Shown: in pieces, positions 17,651-27,251 of the stretch
How the letters are laid out: each line of letters starts with the position of its first letter
How positions within the stretch are numbered: the stretch's first letter is position 1
Source: Bog-473 sp963728845
Lineage (GTDB): Bacteria; Actinomycetota; Acidimicrobiia; Acidimicrobiales; RAAP-2
Assembly (NCBI GenBank): GCA_963728845.1
Contig: CAVSLS010000057.1
Span: 1-64,000, forward strand
Reading direction: 5' to 3'
DNA length: 64,000 bases
Translations under genes and position numbers: made by a program
Notes under the pieces: model-generated
Databases searched by the model: none
Seen by the model: the letters and a program-made list of their open reading frames with translations, nothing else
Told to the model about the DNA's origin: nothing

Positions 17651-17819
17651 GGGTATCGCTTAGCTCCGATTCTGCGGGTACTCCCAACCTGATGTACGGC
17701 GGTAGGGGATGATCGCGGGTAGCGCAATTCGGTCTCACGATTCCCCTGGAAGACACTGTCCCTCGTCGAGGGACGGAGGTGTTCGCAAATATTCCGACAG
17801 CTCAAGCCGATGAGGTGCG

Positions 17820-18329
17820 TCACCTCCCGTCGCGCAGGACCATCTGCGAGCAGCGAAAGATGCAGAGCGTTCTGTTGTCGGACTCATCGGTCACGACGGC
17901 GTCCCAAACCTGCGTGGTGCTCCCGATGTGCGCGGGGCTAGCCTCGCACTTCATTGCGCCGTGCCGGATTGTGCCGAGAAAGTTGCTCTTCAGCTCAATG
18001 GTAACGAAGCCGGTCGCATCATCAGGAAGGTTCACGATCGTGCCGTAACCACACAGCGAGTCGGCGATGCTCACGAGCGAGCCGCCGTGGAGATAGCCGT
18101 GTGGAGCCATCAGATCACGTCGTACTGGTACGCGCGCTCGAACGCGTTGCGGCTCCACCACAAGGTTCTCCATACCGAGAAAGTCCGGGAGATAACCGCG
18201 GCTGAACGCAGCAAGCGCGTCCGCGCTGAGGCCGGTGAGGCCCGGGTACAGCGAGCGGCGCGACACCGCTGCCGCTTTATTCGCGTTGTCCACGAGCGGA
18301 GCCGGTTCGTCAGACACCTCAATCGCCAT
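17820..18329 (-). CDS. PaaI-type hotdog-fold thioesterase
   Basis: A 169-residue acyl-CoA thioesterase of the PaaI/hotdog family. The signature HGGSLVSIADSLCGYGT follows MAPHGYL, and TIELKSNFLGTIRHG forms the conserved strand. The ATG at 18329 lies 11 bases inside the end of the SnoaL-like gene, so the two are translationally coupled. It would hydrolyse an aromatic or aliphatic acyl-CoA; the exact substrate is unknown. Confidence 0.8.
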   Translation of the reverse strand: MAIEVSDEPAPLVDNANKAAAVSRRSLYPGLTGLSADALAAFSRGYLPDFLGMENLVVEPQRVRARVPVRRDLMAPHGYLHGGSLVSIADSLCGYGTIVNLPDDATGFVTIELKSNFLGTIRHGAMKCEASPAHIGSTTQVWDAVVTDESDNRTLCIFRCSQMVLRDGR

Positions 18330-18684
18330 CGGTTGCTCCGACCGTCGACTCGCTGGAGACAATGGACCGGTAGTGGAAAGGCGCACGCGCGACCAGTGCC
18401 CTTTCGTTGAGTACGAGGGCTGCCCCCGCGGCGACGGTGATGTCGGGTCCGAAGTGAAGGTCAGGGTACCGCTCGAGCGCGGCTGTCGCGTAATCTTCGA
18501 CGGCGGTGCGGCCGTGAAGGGCTTCGTTTCCTGTGAGACGAGCAACGAACGGCGAATGATACTCGACGTCCTCGCTGTAGTGCGCGGCGATTCGTGAGGC
18601 GTCGTGGGAGTTCCATGAGTCGGCCCACGATCGGGCGAATACTTCGGCACCGGCTTCGCTGAGCGGCTTGTACGAGTTGGCCAT
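18319..18684 (-). CDS. SnoaL-like (NTF2 fold) protein
   Basis: A 121-residue small alpha+beta-barrel protein of the SnoaL/NTF2 superfamily: FARSWADSWNSHDASRIAAH, YSEDVEYHSPF and a late HYRSIVSS strand. Members are cyclases, isomerases or hydrolases, or have no known activity. It is the first gene of a two-gene unit with the overlapping PaaI-type thioesterase. A second, unrelated-looking SnoaL-like gene lies near 60 kb. Confidence 0.72.
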   Translation of the reverse strand: MANSYKPLSEAGAEVFARSWADSWNSHDASRIAAHYSEDVEYHSPFVARLTGNEALHGRTAVEDYATAALERYPDLHFGPDITVAAGAALVLNERALVARAPFHYRSIVSSESTVGATDGD

Positions 18685-19278
18685 GATTACGACCTCGCCG
18701 TTGCAACGATCGCCATGGTGACGATGATTTGTTCGATCAGGAGTGCATCCATACTTATTCCATACGAACGTGCGCGCATGGGGGATTGGCAGAATCAGTT
18801 CGTCGTTGCGACAACCGCAACGAATCGGAACCCTTCTGTCCCGATGCGGCTGGGGACAGTGGGGTAGTGCGCATTGGTCTTCGGACGTCGGCTCGCCGCC
18901 TCATGACCGGCGTCATGGACTGGACGCCACTTCAGACCAGAGGCGTCGAAAGCATCCGTGATGTCCATCGACTGGCACCCCCACGCACTGAGGATGGTCT
19001 CGCCTCCGTGGGCGTTTCGACCGTCGCACGGTGGGCTTCGTAGGCGTGAGGCGGCCGCCGAGAAGGTCTGGACGTCAGGGGCGCATATGTCCACGACCAA
19101 AAGGCGGCGGAACGGGACCTCGTGGATGTAGACCCTGTCCCGGGCCTTGCTCGCTGCCCTTGCGACCGAGCTCGGCGACAGGTTCAATTCAGCAACGCGT
19201 GACGCCTGGACACTCGCTCCACAGCCTGGTCGCCGAGACCATGCTCAATGGGGCTGCATCTGCACCTGCGACGGAGCC
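18685..19278. other. Region without a supported gene
   Basis: About 590 bases with lower coding quality than its surroundings. An open frame of 130 codons on the minus strand (18795-19187) begins MNLSPSSVARAASKARDRV, but it has no recognisable domain and no ribosome site. This could be a decayed gene or plain intergenic DNA; I see no repeats or RNA gene. Confidence 0.4.
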
Positions 19279-19949
19279 TCAGACCCGCGGACGAAGGGGG
19301 CGCTCGGCGTCGCTGGCTCTTCGGCCAGTCCCGAATGCGGTCAGGACCAGGTCGACCGTCTGTTCCGCCATGTCAGGTCCGAGCGATTCGCCGCGCACGA
19401 CCGAGCGCATGAAGAGAGGACCGATCAACAGGTCGTAGATCAACGACAGGTCGGCGTCGGCCCGAAGCTCGCCGCGTTCGATGCCGCGCTGGAGCGCCTC
19501 CCGCACCGACGTCTGACGCAGCCCGACGTAGTCGCCGAGGTAGGTCTCGGCCAGCTCAGGGTCGGCCACGAGATCGGCCACCAGGCCGGCGGTGATACGA
19601 CGCGATGCTGGCATGTCCATCACCTTCACCTGATCGCGTTGGAAGGCGAGCAGGTCGTCACGCAGAGCACCGGTATCGGGGGTCAACAACAGGCGCGGGG
19701 ATTGGGTGAGGGCAGCAATGACCAGTGCCGGCTTGGACCGCCACCGCCGGTAGATCGTGGGTCGGCCCACACCTGTCCTGGCCGCGACGCCGTCGATGGT
19801 CAGCCCGGCGTAGCCCTTGTCATTGAGTATTTCGAGCGTGGCATCGAGGATGACCTTGTCGTAGCCGGGGTCGCGGGGTCGCCCTGGGCGTCGGTGCGCA
19901 CCGTCCCCTTCTCCTCGCCCCCTTGCCCGCCGATGTTGTTCTGGGCCAT
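19279..19949 (-). CDS. TetR-family regulator, frameshifted near its N-terminus
   Basis: A regulator of about 223 residues. The DNA-binding domain reads RPGRPRDPGYDK, then LDATLEILNDKGYAGLTIDG and VAARTGVGRPTIYRRW, followed by a ligand domain with ALRDDLLAFQRDQVKVMD and LIYDLLIGPLFMRSVV. That frame has no usable start codon upstream. The only good start, ATG 19949 preceded by AGGAGAGGAG, is in another frame (MAQNNIGGQGGEEKG). One missing base in the G-rich stretch around 19900-19925 would join them. Divergent from an ECF sigma gene, with a possible palindrome at 20039-20052 between. The intact remainder suggests a sequencing indel. Confidence 0.8.
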
Positions 19950-20038
19950 CCGTCTCCTCTCCTCGCCTGCGCCGAGTCAGTCAGCCAGAATTAGTTTACA
20001 TCCCCTTGCGTAATGGATGGCGCAGGTTTATAGTCACT

Positions 20039-20052
20039 GAGTAACGATACTC
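20039..20052. promoter_or_regulatory. Inverted repeat between TetR and sigma-factor genes
   Basis: GAGTA (20039-20043) and TACTC (20048-20052) are separated by four bases, in the 126-base gap between the divergent TetR and ECF sigma genes. It is short, so chance is possible, but the place is right for a TetR operator. Confidence 0.35.
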
Positions 20053-20075
20053 GCTGTCTGGAATAGAGGACCCCG

Positions 20076-20756
20076 ATGCACCCCACCACCCACAGAGCGA
20101 CCTCGCCGCGCTCCCGGTCGGATGCCAGCCCCTCCGACCAGGACCTGTTGTTGGGGCTCGGCCAGGGGGACCCAGTTGCGGGGAGCACGTTTGTGCGCCG
20201 CTATCAACGCCGCGTCTACGGGCTGGCCCGAAGCATCGTGAGTGATCCGACCCAAGCCGAGGAAGTCGCCCAGGAAGCGCTGATCAGAGCCTGGCGCCAC
20301 GCCGGCTCCTACGACGCCCGCCGCGGCTCGGTGTCCACCTGGGTGCTCACGATCACCCGGAACCTGGCCGTGGACGCCCTGAGACGGAAGGGCGCCCAGC
20401 CAGCTGACCCACGGGCCGTGATCTTCTTGGAGCAACCGGCGCACGGATCGATGCCCGAAGACGCGGCAACCGTCACCGACGAGACCAACCGGGTCAGGAC
20501 CGCTCTGTTCCGTTTACCCAGCGAACAGCGACGGGCCCTCGTCCTCGCCGCCTTCTACGGCTATACGGCCCGAGAGATCAGCCAGGCCGAGGCCATCCCT
20601 TTGGGCACGGCCAAGGCTCGTGTCCGTCGGGGCCTCATGAAGGTGCGGTCGCTTCTGCGTCAATGCGAGACCACAGCGGGCGCCCAATCCACGCACCCGA
20701 CGGCTGCCGTATTCATCCCCGAACACAAGCAATCAATGAAAGAGACATCCCCATGA
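20076..20756 (+). CDS. ECF-type RNA polymerase sigma factor
   Basis: A 226-residue group-4 sigma factor. Region 2 is in FVRRYQRRVYGLARSIVSD, EEVAQEALIRAWRHAGSYD and STWVLTITRNLAVDALRRKG; region 4 is in LFRLPSEQRRALVLAAFYG and AREISQAEAIPLGTAKARVR. It directs polymerase to a small regulon. No anti-sigma gene is adjacent. Its stop overlaps the ATG of a secreted-protein gene (ATGA at 20753-20756), so the pair is translationally coupled. The last 30 residues are a tail of unknown role. Confidence 0.9.
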   Translation: MHPTTHRATSPRSRSDASPSDQDLLLGLGQGDPVAGSTFVRRYQRRVYGLARSIVSDPTQAEEVAQEALIRAWRHAGSYDARRGSVSTWVLTITRNLAVDALRRKGAQPADPRAVIFLEQPAHGSMPEDAATVTDETNRVRTALFRLPSEQRRALVLAAFYGYTAREISQAEAIPLGTAKARVRRGLMKVRSLLRQCETTAGAQSTHPTAAVFIPEHKQSMKETSP

Positions 20757-21324
20757 GTTACAACCCATCCACACGACGAGGAGTCGTCATACGGTCACTG
20801 AAGTTGCGGCACGCACTGCCTGCTTGGCCGCGGCGGTCCTCACCGTCCTGCTCGGGTCATCCGCCGCGCTCGCGTCGGCTGGTCACACCGGCTTCGGCTT
20901 CAATGCGCCGAACATCTCCGGTACCTCGGGTGCGGTCTTCCTGACCGGAGGGGGCGCCTTCGACTCCACATCAGGGTTCGTCCACTCGGCTGGCGGCTTC
21001 AAGTGCACCTCCACAGTAAGCAGTGGCCCGCTCGCCGGATGCCAGGCAGGACAGGGCGTTCGTTGGGACACCGCCGCACTTCTGCGGAGCACGCCGTTCA
21101 AGTGCACTGCCACCGATCCCTTGGGAGTCAAGACGGCGACCACCACCCAGGACACCGCCGTGTTGCGGGCCGACTTCTACCGAGCCGGCGACGGGAACAA
21201 CGAGTCGTTCACCGCCAACATGTTCGTCTCGACCGAGGACCTCGCTCCCGATGTCCCCGGCGTCCAGAATGCCTGGGTGCAAGGGGTGGGCTGTGGGTCC
21301 GCAGTCGTGCACTTCAGCCACTGA
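20753..21324 (+). CDS. Secreted protein of unknown function, probably frameshifted in its signal peptide
   Basis: About 190 residues if repaired. The ATG at 20753 overlaps the sigma-factor stop and reads MSYNPSTRRGVV, but this frame soon becomes implausible. A second frame supplies a hydrophobic signal segment (ACLAAAVLTVLLGSSAALAS) and the mature protein (GHTGFGFNAPNISGTSG to the end), with four cysteines and no family I recognise. A single missing base between about 20780 and 20824 would join them. TTG 20824 is the only start in the second frame and would give a poor signal peptide. A strong hairpin follows the stop. Export and sigma coupling are clear; function is not. Confidence 0.6.
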
Positions 21325-21350
21325 GGATCCCCGCATCATGGTGCTCGCAG

Positions 21351-21385
21351 GTAGCTCCTGCCATCGCTGTCATGGCAGGAGCTAC
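21351..21385 (+). terminator. Strong hairpin terminator after the secreted-protein gene
   Basis: GTAGCTCCTGCCAT (21351-21364) and ATGGCAGGAGCTAC (21372-21385) form a perfect 14-bp stem with a 7-base loop, starting 27 bases after the stop codon. There is no T tract, as is common in actinobacteria. Confidence 0.8.
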
Positions 21386-21467
21386 TGCGCGTGACCACAC
21401 CGCGCACGGGTTGATTCACTGCCCGCTCCCGATGTCCCATGACATCATTCACGAGGGGGCCCATTCA

Positions 21468-21510
21468 GCGCGCTCGGAGGGATTCGAACCCCCAACCTTC
21501 TGATCCGTAG
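21468..21510 (-). repeat. 43-bp direct repeat of the tRNA-Arg 3' half (candidate attachment site)
   Basis: These 43 bases are identical, in the same orientation, to 27252-27294, the part of the tRNA-Arg gene from its anticodon loop to the base just past its 3' end. Identity stops on both sides immediately. A repeat that ends exactly at a tRNA 3' end is the usual mark left by site-specific integration. This copy has no 5' half and is not a functional tRNA. Confidence 0.8.
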
Positions 21511-21783
21511 AGCGGTTCCGATCGTCCAGCCCGTGCCACTGAATCCATTTGACGAGTTGAGATCAGGTGCGGTGTCCATGCTGTGTTACTCATCATCAGT
21601 CGGTCCGCCGATTCGAGGAGCAACGTAGTAGCAAGATCCCACAACCGGATGGCTGCGACCGATACGACTGCTGATCCCGGGCACCGGCATCACTGGAAGG
21701 CAATTGCTGTGGTCGGTTGGCCGGAGCGGAGCGCACACGCTGTTGCCCTTCCAGACCAGGGGAAAGACGACACGTTCGCTCGA

Positions 21784-23199
21784 TCAGTGGTCCGCCAGCG
21801 CTGCAGTGCCGATCGCATCCCCAAGCTCATCGAGAGCAGCGTGGAGTGCGTCGACGATCAGCCAGGGGTCGGGAACGCTGACCGGAGAGCCGAGCAGGGA
21901 GACACCCAGCGTTTGCTCGTAGCTCCAAGCAGTGATGTTGAGGCCGATCCCTTCGAGAATGGGACCCACCGAGTAGAGAGCTTCGAGCTCAATGGGACCA
22001 AAAAAGATCCGCTCCCGCGGTCCCGCGACGTTAGACAGCACCACGTTGAGGGGTGGGTGGACCCGGTCCGCTATATGGGACCGAGTCCAGAGCCGCACGG
22101 CCGAATGGTAGATCTGGGGCGGTACAAAATCGGCGCGCTGCTCAAAGAGCTCGTGGCCGAGCACGCTGCGAACTTCCTTGGAGGCTGCCGTCATGCTCCG
22201 GATATGCCCGAGGCGCTGCACTGGGTCGGCGATGTCGGTCCCGATGCTCACATAGAGGTTGTCGACTCGGTTGCCCGACATGCGGGCCACATTCGGGTCG
22301 GTCGAGACCGGGACGCTGGCGACGAGGGGGCGTGCGGGTAGTTCACCGCGGTCCAACAGGTAGCGACGCAACGCCCCCGCGCAGACGCACAAATAGACAT
22401 CATTGAGAGTTGTGCCAGCGGTGCGCCGGATGGACTTGAGATCCTCGAGTGGGAGCCTGGTCATTGCAAACGTGCGATCGGAGGTAAGAGATACGTTGAA
22501 CGACGTCTTTGGTATGTGGTGAAGAGGAAGAGGCGGCTTGACCGCGAAGCTGCGACGCATCGCTTCCGACGCTCGGCCCTGTCGCGCGGATTGCACCACA
22601 AACCGTGGCAGGCCTTTCCACCGGAGGACATGGTCGTGTGCCGCCATCCTCAGCAGCTCGCGACGCGTTGGGAGCGGCTCTGGACACCACGTATCCACAC
22701 TGGTCTCGCTTGACGGCTCGACGCCGGCGCCTTGCACCACGTTCTGGAGCAGAGCCACCACAGCGGACCCGTCGGCAACCGCATGGTGGATCTTCGCCAC
22801 GACCGCGATGCGGCCGCCGTCAAACCCCTCCACGACCAACAACTCCCACAGGGGCCGATCGCGCGCCAGTGGGATGCCCGCGAAATCAGCCACCACGGCG
22901 GCGAGCTCGCGATCGCCCGCCTGGTCGGCGAGCACCCGGAGGCTGATGTGACGCTTCAGGTCGAACTGGGGATCCTCCACCCACACGGGATGACCGAGTC
23001 CCCACGGGACCGGCACGACCCGACGGCGGAACGGCGGGAGGCGGCAAAGTTGGTCCGCGAGGACGCCGGTCAGGGAGTCGAAGGAGAATCCACCCTTCAG
23101 GGCAGAAACGTCGGCCACCACGACCTTCACCGTGTGCATGTGGGCCGTCGGTGTCTCGGAATAGAGGAATTTTGCGTCCAGCCCGGTCATCGTCTCCAT
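21784..23199 (-). CDS. WS/DGAT-type wax ester synthase / diacylglycerol acyltransferase
   Basis: A 471-residue acyltransferase of the WS/DGAT/MGAT family, joining acyl-CoA to a fatty alcohol or diacylglycerol to make storage lipid. The catalytic motif HHAVADG is at 138-144. METMTGLDAKFLYSET is the typical N-terminus, and a C-terminal LNVVLSNVAGPRE matches the conserved NVPGP-type segment. It starts 3 bases after the stop of the alpha/beta hydrolase gene, with GAGG upstream, so both form an operon. It lies between the 43-bp tRNA repeats with three other lipid genes. Confidence 0.92.
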   Translation of the reverse strand: METMTGLDAKFLYSETPTAHMHTVKVVVADVSALKGGFSFDSLTGVLADQLCRLPPFRRRVVPVPWGLGHPVWVEDPQFDLKRHISLRVLADQAGDRELAAVVADFAGIPLARDRPLWELLVVEGFDGGRIAVVAKIHHAVADGSAVVALLQNVVQGAGVEPSSETSVDTWCPEPLPTRRELLRMAAHDHVLRWKGLPRFVVQSARQGRASEAMRRSFAVKPPLPLHHIPKTSFNVSLTSDRTFAMTRLPLEDLKSIRRTAGTTLNDVYLCVCAGALRRYLLDRGELPARPLVASVPVSTDPNVARMSGNRVDNLYVSIGTDIADPVQRLGHIRSMTAASKEVRSVLGHELFEQRADFVPPQIYHSAVRLWTRSHIADRVHPPLNVVLSNVAGPRERIFFGPIELEALYSVGPILEGIGLNITAWSYEQTLGVSLLGSPVSVPDPWLIVDALHAALDELGDAIGTAALADH

Positions 23200-23202
23200 G
23201 CG

Positions 23203-24543
23203 TCAGCCTCGGAACTCGGGGGAACGGCTGGTCGAGACGTGACGCAGCGCGCTAATGAGAAAGTCCGTCACCTGTTTCGACCACAGGTAGCCCACGTGGC
23301 CCCCCGAATACCACGAGATGCGGGGCTGCTCCCAGTGCTCCCAGAGACGTTGGGCCTGATCCGGAAGGGCGAGCCGGTCGCCGTAGCCGGCGAAGATGAA
23401 CCGGCCGTGCCTGGGCACCTTGGCCTCGAGGGAGAGGGGCGACACCACACGGTAGACGCTCTCCGCGGGGCCACCCATGATTTTATGCTCGATCGATCGG
23501 GCGCGGATGTCGTGGGGACTGTGTCGGTGGAACAGACCTGGGAAGTCCGAAACCGGGATGCCCGCCACGACGCCGTCGATGCCCTGTTCCAGACCGGCGA
23601 GGAGGGACACTGCGTACGCGCCCAGTGAGACGCCATAGAGGCTGATGGAGGTGGCTCCCTGCTGACGGATGCGAGTGATGAGGCGTCGGATGTCCCACAC
23701 GGCCTGCGTCAGGCCGTGCACGGCGTTCATCAGCTCGAAGGAGAGGAACGGCTCCCCGCTCACCAGAGTGACGCGGCGGGGCCCATGAAGGGGCAACGCC
23801 GGGAGGGCCACGTTCATCCCCAGCTCGTGGTGGAGCCGGTTCATCTGGAGCCCCTGGAAGTCCATGAAGGGGAACCCCATGCAGAAGCCGTGCACGGCGA
23901 TCACCCAGCGGCGGGGTCCGTCCGGGTGGCGAACGACGACGGCCGAGGCCGTCCGGTTCGGCTCGAACGCCATCCAGCGGTCGGCTCCCGGCTCGCCGGG
24001 ATGGGGGGTGAACCCGCTGTCCCAGTCCCACCGGTCGTAATGCATCCCCATGGCCCATCCCCGGCTCGTCGTCACCCGGGATTCGACGAGCGGCGGCGGG
24101 GTGCGGTGATAGGAACTGGGCTCCGCGATCCAACCCTCTCCTGCGTACAAGGATTCGGCCTCGGCGAGCTCGTTCGACACCCTCGCGTAGTCCCTGGCCA
24201 GCGGGAACCTGCGGGGCGTCATGGCCATGGCCAGCAGCGCCTCGTCCATCGCCACCTGTGCCGCGAGGCCGAGCGAGAGGTGCGGGGCCGGCACCGAGTC
24301 GCTCACTTCCCCGCTCAGCAACGCCGAACCCATGTAGTGCAGCGTGCGGGGCAGGGCGCGGGTCGCCCGGACGAGCGCGCGCCGATTCAAGAAGCCAGAA
24401 GCCGCTCGGAAGAGTCCGGTGACTCGATCGATCCCCGGCACCGAGATTCCCGGCCTGACGCTCGCGGACACGCTCTCGGTAGGGTCGACTCCGCTCGCGG
24501 GGTTGACCCGTTCGCCGGTGGGATCGTGCGCAACCTCCCCCAT
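23203..24543 (-). CDS. Alpha/beta hydrolase family protein
   Basis: A 446-residue protein. A 190-residue N-terminal region precedes the hydrolase core: strand and oxyanion segment WVIAVHGFCMGFP, nucleophile elbow YGVSLGAYAV (GxSxG), acid region FIFAGYGDRLALP and His in SGGHVGYLW. The ATG at 24543 follows a perfect AAGGAGG and begins MGEVAHDPTGERV. It is coupled to the WS/DGAT gene, so an ester, lipid or acyl substrate is likely. Divergent from an acyl-CoA synthetase with 126 bases between. Confidence 0.82.
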   Translation of the reverse strand: MGEVAHDPTGERVNPASGVDPTESVSASVRPGISVPGIDRVTGLFRAASGFLNRRALVRATRALPRTLHYMGSALLSGEVSDSVPAPHLSLGLAAQVAMDEALLAMAMTPRRFPLARDYARVSNELAEAESLYAGEGWIAEPSSYHRTPPPLVESRVTTSRGWAMGMHYDRWDWDSGFTPHPGEPGADRWMAFEPNRTASAVVVRHPDGPRRWVIAVHGFCMGFPFMDFQGLQMNRLHHELGMNVALPALPLHGPRRVTLVSGEPFLSFELMNAVHGLTQAVWDIRRLITRIRQQGATSISLYGVSLGAYAVSLLAGLEQGIDGVVAGIPVSDFPGLFHRHSPHDIRARSIEHKIMGGPAESVYRVVSPLSLEAKVPRHGRFIFAGYGDRLALPDQAQRLWEHWEQPRISWYSGGHVGYLWSKQVTDFLISALRHVSTSRSPEFRG

Positions 24544-24669
24544 CCGGCCTCCTTGCGTACCGTGGCGCCTCGACCCCGAAGAGGGGCCACGGCCACCGAC
24601 TGTGATACTACGTCTGGCATCCTCATCGATGGCAGAGGCTGATGTCCCAAATCTGGACCGGGGAGTGCC

Positions 24670-26286
24670 GTGGAGTTCAACCTTGCCGATCTTTTCGAGA
24701 GCGTGGTCGACCGGGTCGGGGATCAGACGGCGATGGTGTCGGGCTCCCGACGGCTCAGCTACACCGAGCTGGACCGGCGGGCCAACCGGCTCGCCCACCA
24801 CCTGGAGAGCGTCGGCGTCGGGTCCCGTGACACGGTAGGACTGCAGCTGGTCAACGGCACCGAGTACATCGAGAGCATGCTGGCGTGCTTCAAGATCCGT
24901 GCCGTGCCGGTCAACGTCAACTACCGCTATCTCGGAAGCGAGTTGGAGTATCTGTACGGTGACGCCGCGCTCGTGGGCCTCATCGCCCATGGCCGTTTCG
25001 CTCCAGCCGTGGAAGGGGCTCTGCACGCCATGTCCGAGTACCGGGCCGTGCTGCAGGTGTGTGAGCCGAGCGGTCATCCCCCGACCGTGGGTGAGGACTA
25101 CGAGCGTGCTCTCGCATCAGCGCCCGACTCCCGCGGGTTCAGCCCGCGCCGCAGCGACGACCTTTACTGCGTCTACACGGGCGGCACGACCGGCATGCCC
25201 AAGGGCGTGCTCTGGCGACACGACGACATCTTCTTCGCGGCCATGGGTGGCGGTGACCCATTTTCCTCGGGCAACCACATTGCCACCCCTGGCGAGCTTG
25301 TCACGCGGCTCCTGCATCCGGGCATCACTGCGCTTGCCATACCTCCGTTCATGCACGCGGCCGGACACTGGTTGGCGTTCTCGACGTTGTTCGGTGGCGG
25401 GACGGTCGTGACGACCGATGGAGGCGGCTTCGACGCAGCCGAGGTCTGGCGTCTGGTGGAGGCAGAGCGGGTCAACGCGATCGCCGTGGTGGGCGACGCC
25501 ATGGTCCGGCCGCTGCTCGACGTGCTGGCCGCGCAACCCGATCGCTACGACCTCTCGTCGTTGATGGCCGTGGGGTCCGGAGGAGCAGTGCTTTCACCGT
25601 CCACAAAGGCACAGCTGGCCGAACTCCTCCCCGGTCGGATCGTCGCCGACAGATTCGGCTCGTCCGAGACTGGACAGGTCGGTGGTGAAATGCCTCCCGA
25701 CGACCCGTTCGGGCCGCCACGACTGCGAGTTGACGACCGTACTGACGTGCTCGACGACGATCTGCGGCCTATCGCACCCGGATCCGGGGTGGTCGGACGT
25801 CTCGCCAGGGGCGGCCATGTCCCGATCGGCTACCTGGGCGATCCGCCCAAGTCCGCGACCACCTTCGTGGAGGCACGGGGCCAACGCTGGGCGCTGCCCG
25901 GTGACCTGGCGACGGTGGACACCGACGGGAGCATCGTTGTCCTCGGGCGAGGTTCACTCTGCATCAACACGGGCGGGGAGAAGGTCTTCCCCGACGAGGT
26001 GGAGGCCGCTCTGAAGGACGACCCCGCCGTCCGCGACGCCGTCGTCGTCGGCGCGCCCGACCCTCGCTTCGGTGAGCGTGTCGTCGCTCTGGTGCTGGCC
26101 CGGGCCGGGCACGAGATCAATCCGGAGGCTGTCCGCCAGCACGTCCATACCAGGGTGAGCGGCTTCAAGGTGCCCCGAGACATACTCGTCGTCGATCACA
26201 TCGTTCGTTCGCCCAGCGGAAAGGCGGACTATCCCTGGGCCCAAGCGGTCGCCGAAGCGGCGCTACGAGACCGGGACGAGAAGTGA
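24670..26286 (+). CDS. Acyl-CoA synthetase (AMP-binding, FadD-like)
   Basis: A 538-residue adenylate-forming ligase activating a carboxylic acid to its CoA ester. The P-loop-like motif YTGGTTGMPKGVLWRHDD, FGSSETGQVGG and the C-terminal NTGGEKVFPDEVEAALKD are present, with the catalytic Lys in SPSGKADYPW. A GTG at 24670 starts MEFNLADLFESV. It is divergent from the hydrolase-WS/DGAT operon and convergent with a lysophospholipid acyltransferase; supplying acyl-CoA to both acyltransferases is a sensible role. Chain length cannot be told. Confidence 0.9.
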   Translation: MEFNLADLFESVVDRVGDQTAMVSGSRRLSYTELDRRANRLAHHLESVGVGSRDTVGLQLVNGTEYIESMLACFKIRAVPVNVNYRYLGSELEYLYGDAALVGLIAHGRFAPAVEGALHAMSEYRAVLQVCEPSGHPPTVGEDYERALASAPDSRGFSPRRSDDLYCVYTGGTTGMPKGVLWRHDDIFFAAMGGGDPFSSGNHIATPGELVTRLLHPGITALAIPPFMHAAGHWLAFSTLFGGGTVVTTDGGGFDAAEVWRLVEAERVNAIAVVGDAMVRPLLDVLAAQPDRYDLSSLMAVGSGGAVLSPSTKAQLAELLPGRIVADRFGSSETGQVGGEMPPDDPFGPPRLRVDDRTDVLDDDLRPIAPGSGVVGRLARGGHVPIGYLGDPPKSATTFVEARGQRWALPGDLATVDTDGSIVVLGRGSLCINTGGEKVFPDEVEAALKDDPAVRDAVVVGAPDPRFGERVVALVLARAGHEINPEAVRQHVHTRVSGFKVPRDILVVDHIVRSPSGKADYPWAQAVAEAALRDRDEK

Positions 26287-26295
26287 AGAGACCGC

Positions 26296-27126
26296 TTAAC
26301 CGAGAATCGGAAAGCGGCGTTCAGCTGCCAATCGATCGAGTGTCGTCTGCATCGTCCCGGTGAGCTCCTGGTAGCAGTCTCGAACGATCATTTCGTCGTC
26401 AGCCGCGTCCGGCGCGTACCGCGACGACCAGTCCATCGGAGGACCCAGTTCCACGGTGATCTTCGCAGGAAGTGGGAACGTGGGAATGCCCCCTGGCACG
26501 ACACCAAAGGGGGGGCCCAGCACCAGGGGCATCACTTTGATACGGAACATGCGATCGAGCCTGAGCCACTTTGCGACGCGCTCACCTCGGGCGAGGACGA
26601 CGAGTGCTTCGTGGGCGCCGACGGAGACAGCGGGGATCACGGGGACCCCTGTTCGCAATGCGAGACGAACCACGCCGAGGCGACCGCCGAACTCGATGCG
26701 GTTTCGCTCCCACCACGGCCGGAAGACCTCTGAGTCACCACCCGGGTAGTCGATCAGGATCCCTCCGCTGCGAAGAACCGCCTCCGCCGCGGCCGGCCCG
26801 GCTTCGACGGCACCGGCACGCTTCATGACAGGGCCCACCCCCGGAAGCCCCAAGAAGAACGAGTGGAAGAGTGCGTAGACAGGCTCGTCTTCGCCTCGCT
26901 CACGCCACCACGCCGTCAGCAGGACCGGTAGATCTGGCGGTGTCTGGCCACCAGAATGGTTCCCGACCACAAGGAAGGGTCCACGTCGGGGCAAATGCTC
27001 AAACCCCCGCACCTCTGGCCGGAAGTAGGACGCGTAGCGCTCCAGGACGGGTCGAACGGTACGGAGGAACGAGGGATCACGGGCAGACCCGACGGGGGCC
27101 GGCGTGATGCTGTGGTCGTCCGCCAT
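26296..27126 (-). CDS. Lysophospholipid acyltransferase (PlsC-like) family protein
   Basis: A 276-residue membrane-associated acyltransferase. The catalytic motif is NHSGGQTPPD (NHx4D type with one residue more), followed by GGILIDYPGGDSEVFRP, similar to the second conserved block. The ATG at 27126 (MADDHSITPAPVG) is chosen because further extension runs into the tRNA gene. It would acylate a lysolipid, feeding the nearby WS/DGAT enzyme. Convergent with the acyl-CoA synthetase, 9 bases apart. Confidence 0.85.
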   Translation of the reverse strand: MADDHSITPAPVGSARDPSFLRTVRPVLERYASYFRPEVRGFEHLPRRGPFLVVGNHSGGQTPPDLPVLLTAWWRERGEDEPVYALFHSFFLGLPGVGPVMKRAGAVEAGPAAAEAVLRSGGILIDYPGGDSEVFRPWWERNRIEFGGRLGVVRLALRTGVPVIPAVSVGAHEALVVLARGERVAKWLRLDRMFRIKVMPLVLGPPFGVVPGGIPTFPLPAKITVELGPPMDWSSRYAPDAADDEMIVRDCYQELTGTMQTTLDRLAAERRFPILG

Positions 27127-27251
27127 TCCCCAACTATGCACGTGATGCGGGTCGATGTCGGCTCGGAGCAGGCAGCTGCCTCTGTCGCGTGCGCCGGGAT
27201 GGCCCTGCACGCCTGCGTTCAGCCGTCCACCCGATGGGGTCAAGGCACTCG

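Noticed and set aside
18795..19187. 130-codon open frame on the minus strand
   Set aside because: No domain, no ribosome site and poor coding quality; noted in the region entry only.
21468..21545. A second tRNA gene
   Set aside because: Only the 3' half of tRNA-Arg is present; the 5' acceptor strand, D arm and 5' anticodon stem are missing.
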